NCBI GenBank assembly: GCA_038049695.1
Contig: CP142455.1
Coordinates: 66,102,501-66,166,500 of the forward strand
Length of the DNA stretch: 64,000 nt
Source: Cinnamomum chago
Lineage: Eukaryota > Streptophyta > Magnoliopsida > Laurales > Lauraceae
Direction of reading: 5' to 3'
Part shown: positions 35,032 to 48,200 of the stretch, piece after piece
How positions within the stretch are numbered: the stretch's first letter is position 1
Layout: the number at the start of each line of letters is the position of its first letter
The notes under the pieces: model-generated
What the model saw: the letters and a program-made list of their open reading frames with translations, nothing else
The model's database searches: none
What the model was told of the DNA's origin: nothing
Made by a program: the position numbers and the translations under genes

Positions 35032-35752
35032 GAGTTTTTTTGGTATATACCCCGCCTAAGGTTTGTATCATTTGCAAATAAGCCCCTGTGGTATTTGTAA
35101 TTGTAAAGAGGCCCCTACTCTTTCATTTCAATACCCTTTTCATATCTCCAAAATCAATATTCCTAATGAGAATGGATAACCACTGTGAAATTTGTGTTGA
35201 ACTTTTATGAAAATGACAGCTTTGCCCTTACATCCATTAAATAAAAATCAATATATTATTATCTATAAGAATACTATTATTTTATCCCAAGTCCCAATTG
35301 TCTCTCTTAATAACTCTTTAATGCAAATGGAGCCTTATCATGTATTTTGAAACTTTCATCAACCAAACGGTCAGTCATGCATGGATTGAATCAATTATAA
35401 TCAACTATAAGCATATGTTTTCATTGTCATTATGATTTATTTGAATCTAATTAATTAGGCCCTATACTGATAAAAGTAGATTTATGTGTGGTTATTCTCC
35501 CACTAAATAAATTATTAATGTTACAAGCTTCAGACAAAAATAAGTCCAAGCTTTTAAATTTATGCATATAGGGATAAATAGATGGGTAAAAGTGTCATTT
35601 CACTCTAAAAACCTTTGGTGGTTGGAAGTCTACTGATTTTGAGGATACGAAAGGTATTAAATGGAAGAAGTATGGGCTTATTTACAAATACTAAAACCAT
35701 AGGGGCGTATTTACAAATCCTACAAACCTTAGGGGGTATATGCAAAAAGCTC
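35032..35752. mobile_element. MULE-type MITE with 9-bp target duplication
   Basis: Terminal inverted repeats of about 65-70 bp begin gagtttttttggtatatacc on the left and, on the complement of the right end, gagctttttgcatatacccc. Both then carry aggtttgta, aaata and gcccct. The flanks are an exact 9-bp repeat, ttgaatata, at 35023-35031 and 35753-35761. No coding sequence is inside. Confidence 0.88.
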
Positions 35753-35761
35753 TTGAATATA

Positions 35762-37092
35762 TGGACACGCAAAAGCATCCATTAGAATGTTTACAAGTGG
35801 CAACATAAACATTACAAACCATTAAGGTAAATCTATTACCTTTTCTGTGATAAACTCGACACTGTAGTCCACCGTACGCTCCGATTTAACCTTGCTGCAC
35901 TGGGTGGACACACAACCCTACAACAACCAATGATTAATAAGTTTAATGAACATCGTATTGTTCGGCCCCTGTAAATATTCGGCCATACTAAGCGGAACAT
36001 GTTTTGTAATGTTCGGCCACTTAGGGCCGAACATTCTGCATAGTGGTCGGTCCTGCGTGACAGAACATATCAGGATGACGAACTCACAACACGTCCTCTG
36101 AACTTGAGAAAAAACCAAAAAACAAAGTGATTGCATACCTTGGTGTTGCTATAGCAATCTGAAACGATGATTTGCTTGTCCATTGATCAAGAGTGACGAA
36201 TAAGAACCTCTTGAAGAGTGTATATATGAAGGTGAAGAGAGAATGAGATGTCGGCAGTGACGATAATGGAAATGAGCTTCTCCTCTGTGCAGCCTGCTTG
36301 ATGCTTGATGTGTGCCCAAGGTCTAATGGATGAGGAGAATTAGAGTTGAGGAAGAAAGTGAGGTGAGGAAGAAGAAGACTTGGTGAAATGGGAGGGAAAT
36401 CGTTTTTTGCTAGGATGTGTACAGAGCAACTCCAAGAGCCATAACGGCTCCCCAAATTTAAGGCCCATTTTGAAATGTGTTTTTTGTTTTGTCCTGTTTT
36501 GAAATGTCCCAAGAAAACATAGGCTCCATTTTGAGATTTTCCCAAGACAAATCATCCATGCAATAGAACTAAATATATATAAGATCAGCAAAATAGAAAG
36601 TTGAAAAAAATGAAATTACTATTGGGACACCCAAGGAATGTGTGTCATGCAACGTGCCATTCCCTAGCATAGCACGGCCCAGTCTCCTTGGCCAGTACGG
36701 CGCATCCTTTGGGTCGGGTCGAGCCAGTCAACATGTTCAATGGGCTGGGCACGACCCATGCATGGTCCAGTTTACACCCCTACATTCAATCCATTTCGAA
36801 GTCTATCCATTCCCTCTACCTCCATTGTTGTCGTTCATCCATGTGGGCCTTACATAGGAAAAATACTCTTCGAGCCTGCTTGTTTGCATTAAAATATGTA
36901 ACAATAAACTACGTAGGATTGATACCATAAGTGGTAAAAAATGAAGACCAAACGTTAATTTTAAAAATGAGCATTAAATAACCTTTTAAAAAAAATAGAA
37001 TTAGAAGAAGATGGGAAATAAACTAATAGGGTGATAGATGGTTCATACATTTTCCATCTTCTTTTGATGTTATTTTCGACCAACCCAATCCT
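35762..37092. other. Non-coding stretch, possible MITE remnant
   Basis: No gene was recognised. A piece near 36885-36990 (gcttgtttgcattaaaatat, aatgaagaccaaacg) resembles the element at 63287-63497. The nearby region 36640-36790 has short gc-rich imperfect repeats (ggcccag, gcacgac). Confidence 0.4.
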
Positions 37093-37876
37093 CTTAGAGG
37101 TGAGCTAGTCCTTGGATATAGCCTCATCAGAGAGAGCACTTAGAGAGATCATTAGACTCTTAACCATATTAATCAATTTCGTGGGATTTAATTTTTTTTA
37201 GACCTAAAATTAAAATATATCTAATTAGGGATGTAAATGGGTCCCAATCCTCCAATTATCCGGAGGTTCCGATCCATTAAAAATTGGATTTGGTTCCTTA
37301 TTTAGGCCCTCATAAGAAAATGGGTCTGGGTCCAAGCCCGATTCCGGTTCCGACCTGTGGACTTGGGATCGACATATTGGCTCAGTTTTCAAGAATCCCC
37401 CCTAAAATGTAGGTTTTTTTTTCTTCCATATCATTCTCTACCTAGACCCGGACTTGGACCCATCCCATATACGGAACCGTTTCCAAACTGGGCCCGATTC
37501 CAGTTCCATCTTCTCATTAACGGTGGTGGACCCGAACCGAAACCAACCCGTTTACATCCCTAATCCCAATCCTCATAGCCCACCATGAGGTTACAAACCA
37601 CGCTTTGAGAATTGTGATCTACAAAAGAGCAGTGAAAAGGTTGACAAATCATCCATCCAAACCACATCTCGTAATATTGTTTAAAATGGAAAGATTATAG
37701 TTTAGGGGACCAAAACTCAAAGCAAACCATATGACTCATTGAAAATCATAATGAAACAGGGCATGCTCAACCATCCCATCCCCTTTTTCATATCATCATC
37801 ATCAAAGCCTTATCCCAGCTATGTTGGAACCCCTTTCTCACAAAGAGATATAAAATGTTAAAGTTTAGAAGATTTA
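37093..37876. repeat. Segmental duplication arm C2, left part
   Basis: Homologous to 8848-9632, including the hAT MITE at about 37207-37560. It ends at the insertion point of the 5.5-kb element (gattta, then gggtctgtttgg), and homology resumes at 43392. Confidence 0.88.
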
Positions 37877-38784
37877 GGGTCTGTTTGGCAAATCTGATCT
37901 GTTTGTAATTGATCTGGCTCAAATAGACTATTTCAAATAGATCTATTTCAAATAGACTCCTTTCCAAATAGACCGTTTGGTAACACATCCAGTATATTTA
38001 ATTCAAATAGATCTATTTGATAAAACTTGTTTGGTAAACATAAAAAGAAGAGCTTATTACAGGGGCATTTCTTGTCTTTTCCAAAAAAAGTCAATTTAGG
38101 AAAGAAATTCAATTTGACATCCATTACAAATTATTTTTAAATTCATTCAAACAATGTATTATTGACTGGAACACATGGAGAAGCAATAAATTTTGTGTCT
38201 TGTCCAAATGGTGGGCCCCATGACTGGAATGATCTTGTCCGTCCAATGGAAGAAAAATATAAAATGAACCAAGCTATGTCTTGATCCACCAGATTGTTAA
38301 AATGGAGTGCCATAATCTCTTCAAGTTACCACTTGCTTGGGCCCATTAGATCACAGCTCTGGGCTTCAAGATGTGCCCCTTGTGACAATGGTTGTCTCAT
38401 AGTTGAAAGTCCCTGATAGATTTATTTCCTACGTGAGCATGCTTTTCTTTCTCGGTGCGAATAAAGATTCTTCGTTTCATTTTGTTTGTTTTTTTTCTAT
38501 GGGTCCCAGTGGGAGCCGGTTGAAGAAAAGAAAGTTTGTGGGGTGGAATTCCACCATGAGGCCCACCTATTGAAGTGAACATTTCACCTACATGAGGGTG
38601 CCCCTTTTTCTTCTAAGTTGGACCGGTGGTAAAGAGTGATGCTCAATTTGAAAATCTATGTTCAATTCCTACTTTCTCTGGAAAAAAAGAGAATTTCTCA
38701 GAATGGATCCTCTGGAAACATTTTCTTTTCTTTCTTTTTTTTTTATTTTTTTAGTATAAAAAACCCTTTTCTTTCTTGTTTTAG

Positions 38785-38977
38785 ATTCATATTGAAGCTG
38801 ATGATAGAGATGTATCGAATTATAAGCTAGAATTGCCAAGCAGCAGGCAGCGCTTAGCTTCAAAGGTGAAGTCTGCATTAGAGAACAGTCCATCTGCAAA
38901 GTACTTTCTTTCGTTGATTACAATGCTTGGTACTTCCATCGTTATTGGTGATGGAGTTATCACTCCTTGCATCTCAG
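38785..38977 (+). pseudogene. KUP/HAK/KT potassium transporter exon fragment
   Basis: An exon of 193 bp lies between tgttttag and gtaatac. The frame reads NYKLELPSSRQRLASKVKSA, then LENSPSAKYFLSLITMLGTS and IVIGDGVITPCIS. This matches the conserved early region of KUP/HAK/KT potassium transporters, in which the GDGVLTP-type motif is diagnostic. No neighbouring exons of that gene are present, so it is an isolated fragment inside the transposon-like unit. The splice sites look intact. Confidence 0.8.
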
Positions 38978-39573
38978 GTAATACATGTTTCTTGCCTAAC
39001 TAGAAAATGAGTTTCTATGATTTCTTATAGAAATGGTATTAATTCTGACATTGGAGCAAAGAATCAAAGTAGGGACCTACAAGGAGGGTTCACTTGGATG
39101 TCTGCACTTTGATAGAAAAATTCCTACATAGGATCATTAAAAAATCCCCACCTCCAAAATACCCACAAGGGATCATCAAATGTCCCTATTTTCATAGGAA
39201 ATTGTCTACTACTATTTCTCTGAGTCAAAATCTAAAAATTTGTTGGTACTTGGTACCTCTAAGATCTTCACTCACCCTTGACCTTTCACTCTTCACACCT
39301 CCAATCCAATTAGATGAAGTTCCCTCTCTCTAGACCCACTTTGGCATTCATCCAACCATAACTTACTGTTCATTGGCATTCTTCTGGGTTGGCCTCAACA
39401 TTTGGACCACATATGAATAGCATGCGGACACATTCAGAAAACAAACTAAACTAAACTATTACTTACAAATAATTGAAGCTGCTAAACACATGAACATCAT
39501 TTCTGTTTTAAAATCGATATAACCTGCTCTAGGATTAGTTCACTGGCTTAGTTACAATCATGGTAATATCTGA

Positions 39574-42500
39574 TTAATTTTCACATACTGTCAATGCAAA
39601 AGACATGCAATGATAGGAGTGAATCCATATCTGAGTTGAGACATTTGGCACCATCAGTTCATACTCAAACGCTGAAACAACCTGCAAATACAGGACACCA
39701 AAATCAGGACATGGTCAATCAGTGTCAGCTTTACGATATGTTAATGTAATATAATAAGAAGAACAAGGAAATGCTTAAATAGAAAATATCAATATGGGCT
39801 GGAAAACAGCCCATAAATTGGTGTAGAAATCAGCCCTGGAATGGGCCTGAAATGGGTTGCAAAACAGCCCAGAAATTGGCCTGGAAATGGGCAAAAAATA
39901 ATTGTAACCTATAGATGTAAATATTTCATGGTGTAAGTTATATGAACGAGATCACCTTCCACTTTTCCTGCTGATTATTATTGCTATACTTAATGGTATA
40001 AAAAAGCTAAAACTCAAAGTGCAACTATCCTTTCATGAAAGAATCATACCACACTTTCTGGCACTCCTGCAGGCGGCAAAGGAAGGTTTTTTGGAGGAGG
40101 GGTACTCTCATAAGATCGTTTGTCAAACCTCCATTCCCCGATCTTTCCATAAGTTAGCTGGCCCTAAAATGGCAACATAACACAAATGGTGTCACATAAC
40201 ATACAACAGAAAATAAAAACACAATTGAAGTATTGTTGTCTTAATGATCAAGAACAACAGTTTTTTTTTTTTTTTTTTTGTTAAAATAGAAATCTCAGTA
40301 ATAAGAATCTCTGATATAAAAACAATGAACAAGAGTTCAGCAACCCCAGTACCTTCATGTCATAGTCACATCCATAAGTATAATGAATTATAAACTTCTT
40401 GCCAACTTCTAGATCCCAAGGAGGCTATAAGATGGGGATATGGAAACCAGTGAGTACAACAAAGAAACGGTATGAATCATTCGAGCAAAGCAAACCCATC
40501 CAACCTGAATCATGAAGTCCTTGTACAAGATGTTGCTCACATCATGGAAAGCAGATGCAACAGCATAAGCATACCTTCAAAGTAAATATGAAAAAAATGA
40601 CAATGTAAATGAAACAGAGAGAGAATTTTGAACATGAGAAAGAAGGAACCATGGTGGCGAGCCTTAATCTAGTGGACAAAAACATCAAAATCATATAAAG
40701 ATGAAGAGTGATTTTTCTGGGTAAAAACATGAATGAGAATCACCTTGCTGATGATGACAGGAGAATTTCCAATGGGGTCAATGTTGGTGATTGGGCCCTT
40801 GTCTTCAGGAAAGAACTTTCTAAGAGTAGACTCATACTTTTTCGGTTCGATGTAGAAGAAAGGGAACGCAACTCCAAGCCCGCCTTTTGATAAGTTTGGT
40901 ATAGGTTTGACAATAATATGATCTGGTTCTGCCATCAGTATATATCTGTTTTAAATTGACAAAGACCCAGTTAACAAAAAATCAACAAAGATCCATTTCC
41001 AACAAGATTAATGATCAAAGTGATTCTTACTCTTCTTCAATGTTTGCCTTTTTAAGCCACTGGACAAATGCCCAAGGTCTATTAAGGACTATATACCCCT
41101 GAAATTGTAAGAAAACACACGATTAAAAGAAAGTCCTTCAAGTTGGAAACATCTAGTATCTGCTTAATCCCAAATAAATATCAGAAAAGGACAAGATACT
41201 TGTTATAAATTTAAACTAGTTGTCCCAAGAAGACTTGATACTTTTCAGTTTATTAATTATTGAATAGATAGATCCACACGCCCCTCCCCTCGTAATACTA
41301 CTAGTGTGGAAACAGAACTACAAATCAAACCTTCAAGTTAAGTAATTATGGTGCATTTGGAAATTCCACAATGCTTCATTTCAAGAGCTGTAATGCATTA
41401 GAGGCTGACTTATGGAACAAAGGAATTAAAAATTATAAAAAAAAAGAAATAAAAAACTGCCCGATACAGTGCCAATTCTTTCATACACCTCCAAATAGCA
41501 TAACACGGAGAAACAATGGCACAATATACCCAAGAGATCTTATTAAGAAGCTTACAGTCCCCACTCACTGAAATGATCACATCCGGTCATTTTTTTTAGG
41601 AACTCTGAATGCAAAGGCAGGTCCACCACTACAGAGGTTGTCCTAAGACCACCCTGGCAAGGTGGGTAGCAGATCACCATTCATTTCCAGTCCTATAACC
41701 AACTTAATCTTAGTTGACAATGTTTCTTTGCACTCCCTGCGTGCCACCATCCATTATAGGCCGTTTTAGTCTTCAAGTGTGTTCATGGAAACAATCAACA
41801 GATTTCTCAAGAATGGAATGTAATTAGATTATCGGAAGCACAACTAAAACCCAAATTCCACAAACACAAAGGTCCTATTTAGTTCCTTTGAACTCGATTA
41901 AGCTGCATTCAGTTTACTAGTAAATATAATTACATGCAACTCTTTTTACCTATAATTGGCTATTGAAAAGAACAACATTACAGGTGATTCAGGGTACAAA
42001 AAAACATATGAGCCCTCGTTACATGTACACCTAGTAACCTGCGCCCAGTCTACGAAAATCTAATTGGGCCCAAAACAAACCAATCATCAATCCAATACAC
42101 CTCCAGTCCGAAATTCCCAACCCAAATAATCAATTCAGCAAAGACAAACATTCTTAACATGAAATCAGCATCATATCATACCAAGAAGCATGCTATCCAA
42201 CTGTGATTTGTCACCATAAAAAATCCACAATACTTCTCATAATTCAGCACCAACTCCATAATCAACATGGAAAGAGGTTGGGAAAAAGAACGGAAAAACA
42301 CCATTTTTCCACTTTCTTTCAGTTCAAAAAACGAACCCACAATCTCAAAACCTGAATTTATGAAGGAAAAAAAAAAAAAAAAAAACAGACCCATAGTCCT
42401 AACAATTCAGAAATTCCAATGAAAACCCACAGGAAACGTAATTCTATCAATTGATTCTCCACTTAGGTGATCCATACCAGGCCAAAAGCCATAACCCATA

Positions 42501-43119
42501 GTTCATCACCAATAGATACGAAGAAAAAGAGAAGAAAGAAACCATTTCTCCACTTTCTTTTAGCTGAAAGAACAAAACCCATAATCTATAAATCGAAATT
42601 GAAGAAAGTACAGACTCGCAATCCAAACAATTGAAAAACAACAACAAGGACAAAACCCCACATCGAAAAACTCATTCTTTCAACGAATTCTCCACATACC
42701 TGATCCATACCGGGCGGGAGGGGATCGGCAATGAAGGTGGGTATCTCATCCATGTACTTGTCGGGCCTACCCGAGTGCAGGATCCTGGTGAACCCGCCCA
42801 TCTCTGAACCCGGTTCGTTTCTGAATTTCTTGAACCAGTAGTACATGACCCTGCACTGCCAGGTGTTGTAGACCGAGTTGGAAGCAGTCACAGCTGTGTG
42901 GAAGAGCCTCTTCTTAGACGGACTGGATTTGCCGTGGGGCATCTTGATGATGGGGTCAACAGAGAAGATGTGGGAAGATGAAGAGATGGGGTTGCTGCTT
43001 GTATCAGGGCCAGGAAAGCCCTGTTTGAGGGGGGCATTGGTGGAGATGATGATGTTGTATGTGATTGCAGCTACTGAGAGGGTAATGAACACTGTGTAGA
43101 AGATGCTCTCACACCCCAT
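39574..43119 (-). pseudogene. Hydroxyproline O-arabinosyltransferase (HPAT)-like gene, broken
   Basis: Exons read on the minus strand: 43119-42700 (MGCESIFYTVFITL signal anchor, then LFHTAVTASNSVYNTWQCRV and GGFTRILHSGRPDKYMDEIP), 41098-41031 (GYIVLNRPWAFVQWLKKANI), 40945-40744 (YILMAEPDHIIVKPIPN to NIDPIGNSPVIISK), 40574-40505 (YAYAVASAFHDVSNILYKDF), 40424-40353 (PPWDLEVGKKFIIHYTYGCD), 40163-40050 (GQLTYGKIGEWRFDKRSY to GVPESV) and 39681-39574. HPATs are Golgi enzymes that add arabinose to hydroxyproline in extensins and CLE peptides. The exon expected between 40744 and 40574 (the APTWMNVS region) is missing, and joining the neighbours shifts the frame to an early stop. The C-terminus after VPESVV is unrelated to the family. 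Splice sites are otherwise good. Confidence 0.78.
39795..39895. repeat. Short palindromic cagccc/gggctg repeats
   Basis: In an intron of the HPAT-like pseudogene, units such as gggctggaaaacagccc, cagccctgg, aatgggcctgaaatggg and cagcccagaaattgg form a degenerate array of short repeats able to pair with each other. Confidence 0.6.
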
Positions 43120-43391
43120 TTCTTATTCCTCTGTTCTTTTAGGGTAAACTTGTCAATCCCAGAAAAAGAAGAGGGCAAACTTGTCCAAAAATAAACTGGA
43201 ATGGCCTACCCGCTTCAGACATTTTGCTCTGTCTCAAGTAGCACTGTTTCTGGCCCATTGTAAAATAGACAGCAAATGTCTATTTTCTATTTGAAACAGA
43301 CATATAAATTGGTGCATCCAAACAGTCTAATGTCTTTCTCAAACATTTTTAAGAGATATAGACCCTAAATTTAGACATGCCAAACGGGACC

Positions 43392-43725
43392 TTAGTATTA
43401 AGAAAAGATCTTACTAGAATAGCCTTCCTACGACATTTCATTATGATCACCAATTGAAATTAAAGTTACACCAAATTGTCTTAAATGATGATTTTATATA
43501 TTGATTTGGTAGAAACATGTCCCCTTTTAATATGCATCCAAACCCTTGTCCCCAAGAGTTTGATAAGGAATGTGAGTTTTAAGATTATCTTAAATATCTT
43601 ATCATTCCTAAAAAGATTTTAAAGCTCTCTTATCCGTTTTTCGGGTTGGGTTTATGAGGTCCTTACACCCTAGGTCCCTTGTGGAGATTTGAGACAGTGA
43701 TTTTCTTAGCTCCTCTTCACAGTAG
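43392..43725. repeat. Segmental duplication arm C2, right part
   Basis: Homologous to 9633-9960 (agtattaag, agaatagccttccta, aaacatgtccccttttaata). At 43726 it switches without a gap to homology with 17157 onward, so the 7.2-kb block 9961-17156 of the other arm is absent here. Confidence 0.85.
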
Positions 43726-43727
43726 AT

Positions 43728-45665
43728 GCAAAACTTGAATTTACATTTTCATATAAAAAATGTGTCCCATTCCTGTAGTTATCATGTAATAACATGTAAT
43801 AGATTGTCAAGTATTTGGATGCATGTGATGAGTAGTTTTTAAATTATTTGTACTAATTCAATTTGCATTATAATATTTGTTGTAATATATTAGTATGTCA
43901 TTATAGTGTTAATGATCTGGGTCATTCAAGTTTGACTTGTTTAGTACCTAGAGCTATATCCATTTTGGAAAGATACTAGTTAATTATCAGATAAAAGAGT
44001 TATTCCTACATTGTCCTCTACACATGGTCCTGGAAGACTGCCAAATGCCACCCCTGACCAAGTTGTTGAATTATACGCCATGCTCTGTGAACTACAGATA
44101 GATAGGGTATAAACTGATTGATGAGTCATTACAACTCAGCCTCGTTTTTCTTGATTACGGTTTGCACCATAAATCATGGACCTTAATTCAGATTAGGAAC
44201 CGATGCTCCAAGAAATGGAATATAACAGAAGTCTATTACCATTTGTTACAATGTTTGGTAAGCCTAAATGCCCCTGTGCTTACATGTACATGTAACCCCA
44301 TATGGGCCAGCTTTAAGACGCTTATTGGAGGCCCACCTGGTACATTCCCAGGCCTGAAGCTCACGCCAGATAACTCATCAGGTCAGCTAAAAATTAGTGT
44401 TGTATTTTACATGTGGATAATTTGGTTTGATCTTTTTCTATTGTTCATTCTTTGGGTCCATTTGATCCACTTGTTCCGTGATTGATCTACTAAAAGGGAA
44501 ATAATTTTAATCTCACCGCTGAGTGGATTGGATCTTGCACATGTGTAAGCTTGAGAAGGCATGAAGGTCATCTTAGGGTATGTTTATTTCTTCTAATTGA
44601 ATTCCTAGGAATTAAGGCTTAAGTGGAAAATAATGAAGAATCAAAGGTAAACATATAAAATTGACCATCAAATGACCTCCCCTTAAACGGAAACTGAATC
44701 AAGGGAGGTGGGAAATGAATATCCAGCCATCTTGCCAGTAAATCAAATCCTAGGAAAGTCAAGATCTCATCCTGAACTCCACTTCATTCCTTCAGCTTTC
44801 ATCTCTTTAATAATCATTCGGTGGAGCTCATTTAACCATAAATTCCTATGTATTCTACACAAACAAACATGCCCTTGGATAAAATGTTACAACTTTGTAT
44901 TTCCCACGTGTTAGTGTTTTACCCTACTTTGGCCTTTCCTATTTTCCACCGCTAGAATTATATAAGAAACATAAATGTGGTGGCCCACAGCCGACCACCC
45001 TTGCCTTCAAATTGAAAATCCCATGCTTTGGTGGTCTACCACCTTGGTGCCTTCTTTTCCTGCCAATCTTTAGCATATCCAAGGATTGTGATGCCCATAT
45101 GTTATGCTACATAAATATGGTTCATTCTTAGTTACAAATATATTATATATTTTTTATTACATACATACGTACATACATATGCTTTATGAACTCATCCAAA
45201 CAGTTGGATTTTGAGTCTCATCCAACGCTCGTCATACGTTGTATATATTGGCTGGAGGGAAACGAAAATGAAACCCAAAATAAAAAAATCTCTCCCAAAT
45301 TGGCAGTGATTCCCTCCTCTCTTCCTTCTCCCTCCCATCTCGTCGCCAACGAACCCGCGGCACGTTCCTCTCCCATCGCTCATCGCAAACACCGGCACGT
45401 TCCTCTCCCATAGCTCCTTTCTCTAACATCATGTCATTTAATTGTGCTTATCAGTCTTATTATTATCGGATGATTTATGGATTTGATTTGTTACATGCTT
45501 CCGCACTTCCATTATGGTTTGCTTGTGAGTGTGACATCCTCACAGTGCAAACCTGTGGGAAATCACGTACGCAGGCATTGTGTTCCGTCTTGTTCCGCGT
45601 GGGCATAAATAAAAGAAAAAATGTACATCACCATGCTCCGACGGATTAGGAGTGTCATCCGCATG
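43728..45665. repeat. Segmental duplication arm D2 (partner 17157-19180)
   Basis: Nearly identical to 17157-19180. It starts at gatgcaaaacttgaatttac and ends near gtgtcatccgcat. It lacks the C run and has a shorter A run than its partner. Confidence 0.88.
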
Positions 45666-46089
45666 GGCCCTTAGTTTTTTGTAGTTGTAGATGAAGGAAG
45701 ATAAATGAATGCATTGACTATTGCACAGAAGCAGGTGTTAGTAATTCATGTTTTAATTGTTCATTTCTGTTTATGTGAAAAAGGAGGCATGTGCATGATG
45801 TGTGAATGTAGATGCTTTATCTAGAGAATAAGCCTTGCCTAAAGTGAATCCGATTGTGCCCAACAATCCATACATCTATGACCTACACTTTACAGCTTAT
45901 TTGTGCAATGCTTTTAGCTTCTGCAGCGGAATACCTTTTCTGCGTAGGTTGTGTAATCCCATTTCCCACTCTATGGAAAATGGTTTCCTTGGTGGCAGAA
46001 AAACCAAATCAAGATTTTTCATTTTATTTACATGGAATAGTGTTGCTGCAAAGGATGGGAATTAAATTGGGTCGTGCCAAAAGTGGAAG
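45666..46089. other. Stretch without a recognised gene, left of the LTR units
   Basis: Two overlapping open frames (45835-46065 and 45854-46108) have protein-like stretches, but neither has a good start or a recognised family, and the second runs into the LTR. This sequence resumes at 53669 after the LTR units. Confidence 0.35.
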
Positions 46090-46731
46090 TGTAAGGACCC
46101 GTCCCTAGAAATACCTAGTGGGACCAATTTGACCAAGTCAACCCTAGGTTATCCTATTTAATAGGGGATTAGCATGAATAGTTAGTAATTCCCATTAATT
46201 TAGCCTAGTTTATAGGACTGTGACTCTTGTGAGATTAATAGTGGTTTTCCTAGAATTAATTAGATAATTAAAGGCCTTAGTTATAATCCTAATCATTGAT
46301 GGGTTTTCCTCAGAGAGTTGTGCAATTAATCTTAGGATGACCCAATTACTCATAGCCTAACCCATTAGCCCATTAATTATATGAGGGTACTCTAGTCCTT
46401 CCAACCACACATTTATCCCCCTTTTTGGAAATCCAAATACCTTAAATGACCTTGGCCTCCTTTATTATCTACTAAGTAAACATGGACACTCTTGTCATTA
46501 TAAATAGCCTACCTTTATTGTATTTAGACTTCTTTATTTACAAGCACTCATTTGAGGATACTTTAGTCATTAATATGAATACCAAAACTACCCTAATTTT
46601 TATCTTTTATTTCTATTAGCAACCATGGACCCTTTGGTCATTCCATTTAAACCTTCCCTAAGAACCCCCATTCCTATTCACAATTCTCATTTACTAATGA
46701 GGGCATTTTAGACAATGACCCAACCAATTCC

Positions 46732-46739
46732 TATAAAAG
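46732..46739 (+). promoter_or_regulatory. TATA-like box of the outer LTR
   Basis: tataaaag follows ccaaccaattcc and precedes a CT-rich stretch, the usual order of CAAT, TATA and CT-rich leader in a plant LTR promoter. It lies about 640 bp from the LTR start. Confidence 0.45.
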
Positions 46740-48200
46740 AAACTCCTCTCATCCCTCCCTCTTTTTTCACTACAAGTTCCCTCCCATCTCTATCTCTCTC
46801 TCTCTCTCTCTCCATCTAAGTTAGAGAATAGAGTTTCTCTCTCTAGATCTTGGCCCTCCAATTGCAAGAAGCAAGAACTCCATCTACATCTAGCCATTTT
46901 CGAGCGAAAGAGCTCATCTCGTCTCCTAGATCTATCTCCCCTCTCCAACTGAAGGTAATCTCCATTTCCCTTTTCAATTTCCTTGTAGAATAATCATTTC
47001 TCTTAGAATTCCCTTTCTTATGCATTTCTCTATTTGGGAATGGGTGTAGAGATTGTAGATTCAGCTATTGGGGTGATCTTAGAGCTTTTGGGAGTGAAGC
47101 CAAACTATTTGAAGAGGTTCTTCCTAATTAAGCAAGTAGACATGCTTAGATTCCTTAATTAAAGTAATTAATATGCTTGGATTGATAAGTATTGTCTTAT
47201 GTATGTTTAACATGATTTCTGTATTTGGATAGTTGATTGGATGATATGATTTGTGAGATTGTTATTCTAAGCTATTTTTATGTGTTTTTGGCCATTGATG
47301 GATGGGAATCCCCCATTTGGAAGATCAATGGCCCATTTGTGATGGAATCATGATGTGGGAGGTGTGTTTGATGTTTGGAGGTGATTGGTGTAGATCTGGG
47401 ATGAATTTGATAGAGTTTTGATGGAAAATGGGAGATGACAGAATCCTAAAATTCAGGATTTCGTGTGTACCCGGTCGACTTGGTCACGCAGGATGTTAAC
47501 CGGGCACACAGGTGTCACGCCCCCAAACCGAAACCTCGGGGGCGCGAATGGGATTAAGGATAATTATATTTTTCTTTCTCCCAAGATCCGCGTGTGTGAA
47601 GACAACACATTCCAATACACTCTGAATATTTTTGCGGAAGCTTTCGTAGCGTTGCGACCCGGAGTTCGTGGCCATCGGATTTCGCGTCGTACTTAACCTC
47701 TAGCATATAACTATTATATAAAGAACCATATCAGACTGGAGTAAACCATAACAACCAAGTACAGAACTGACAGTACATGATATTACATTCCCATACATGT
47801 TCAAGTTACAATTATCAATGTATATTAATTAAGAATCTCAAGAAAAGGCTAATAAAAGTTATACAATAACAAGCTAATAACCACTACCCATATGTGACGC
47901 AACTCCGATGTCAAGCTCAATGTCTACATGACATAGCCGACAAAACAACCTGGAAATCATGGTTCCACAGCCAACAAAAGCACTCATCTCGGAACGAAGA
48001 AGTTTGGACCTAAGTACCAAAAGTAGAGGGTCAGACACGACGGTCTGGCAGGTGGATGAAAAGATAATAAATATGCTGAGAATTAAAACATATGATAATT
48101 CATATTATTTAATCAAGGGCTGCATATAATCAAAACGGGTGGAAAATCGTGGATCTCTGATAAAACATGTATTCGTTTAAAGCATGAGTTAAACATGGTG

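Larger units (their letters stand above)
37877..43391. mobile_element. PIF/Harbinger-like element carrying host gene sequence
   Basis: The left end gggtctgtttggca and the complement of the right end ggtcccgtttggca match at 11 of 14. The flanking trinucleotide is tta on both sides (37874-37876 and 43392-43394). The duplicated locus at about 9629-9640 reads gatttagtattaag with no insertion, which fixes the boundaries. Both subterminal regions repeat tttcaaatagac-like motifs. No transposase domain was recognised. The cargo is one potassium-transporter exon (plus strand) and a hydroxyproline O-arabinosyltransferase gene with introns (minus strand). TTA target and GGGTCTGTTTGG-like ends fit the PIF/Harbinger superfamily; the class is inferred. 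Confidence 0.75.

Noticed and set aside
39574-43119. Functional HPAT gene
   Set aside because: One required exon is missing, the join shifts the frame, and the C-terminus is not of the family.
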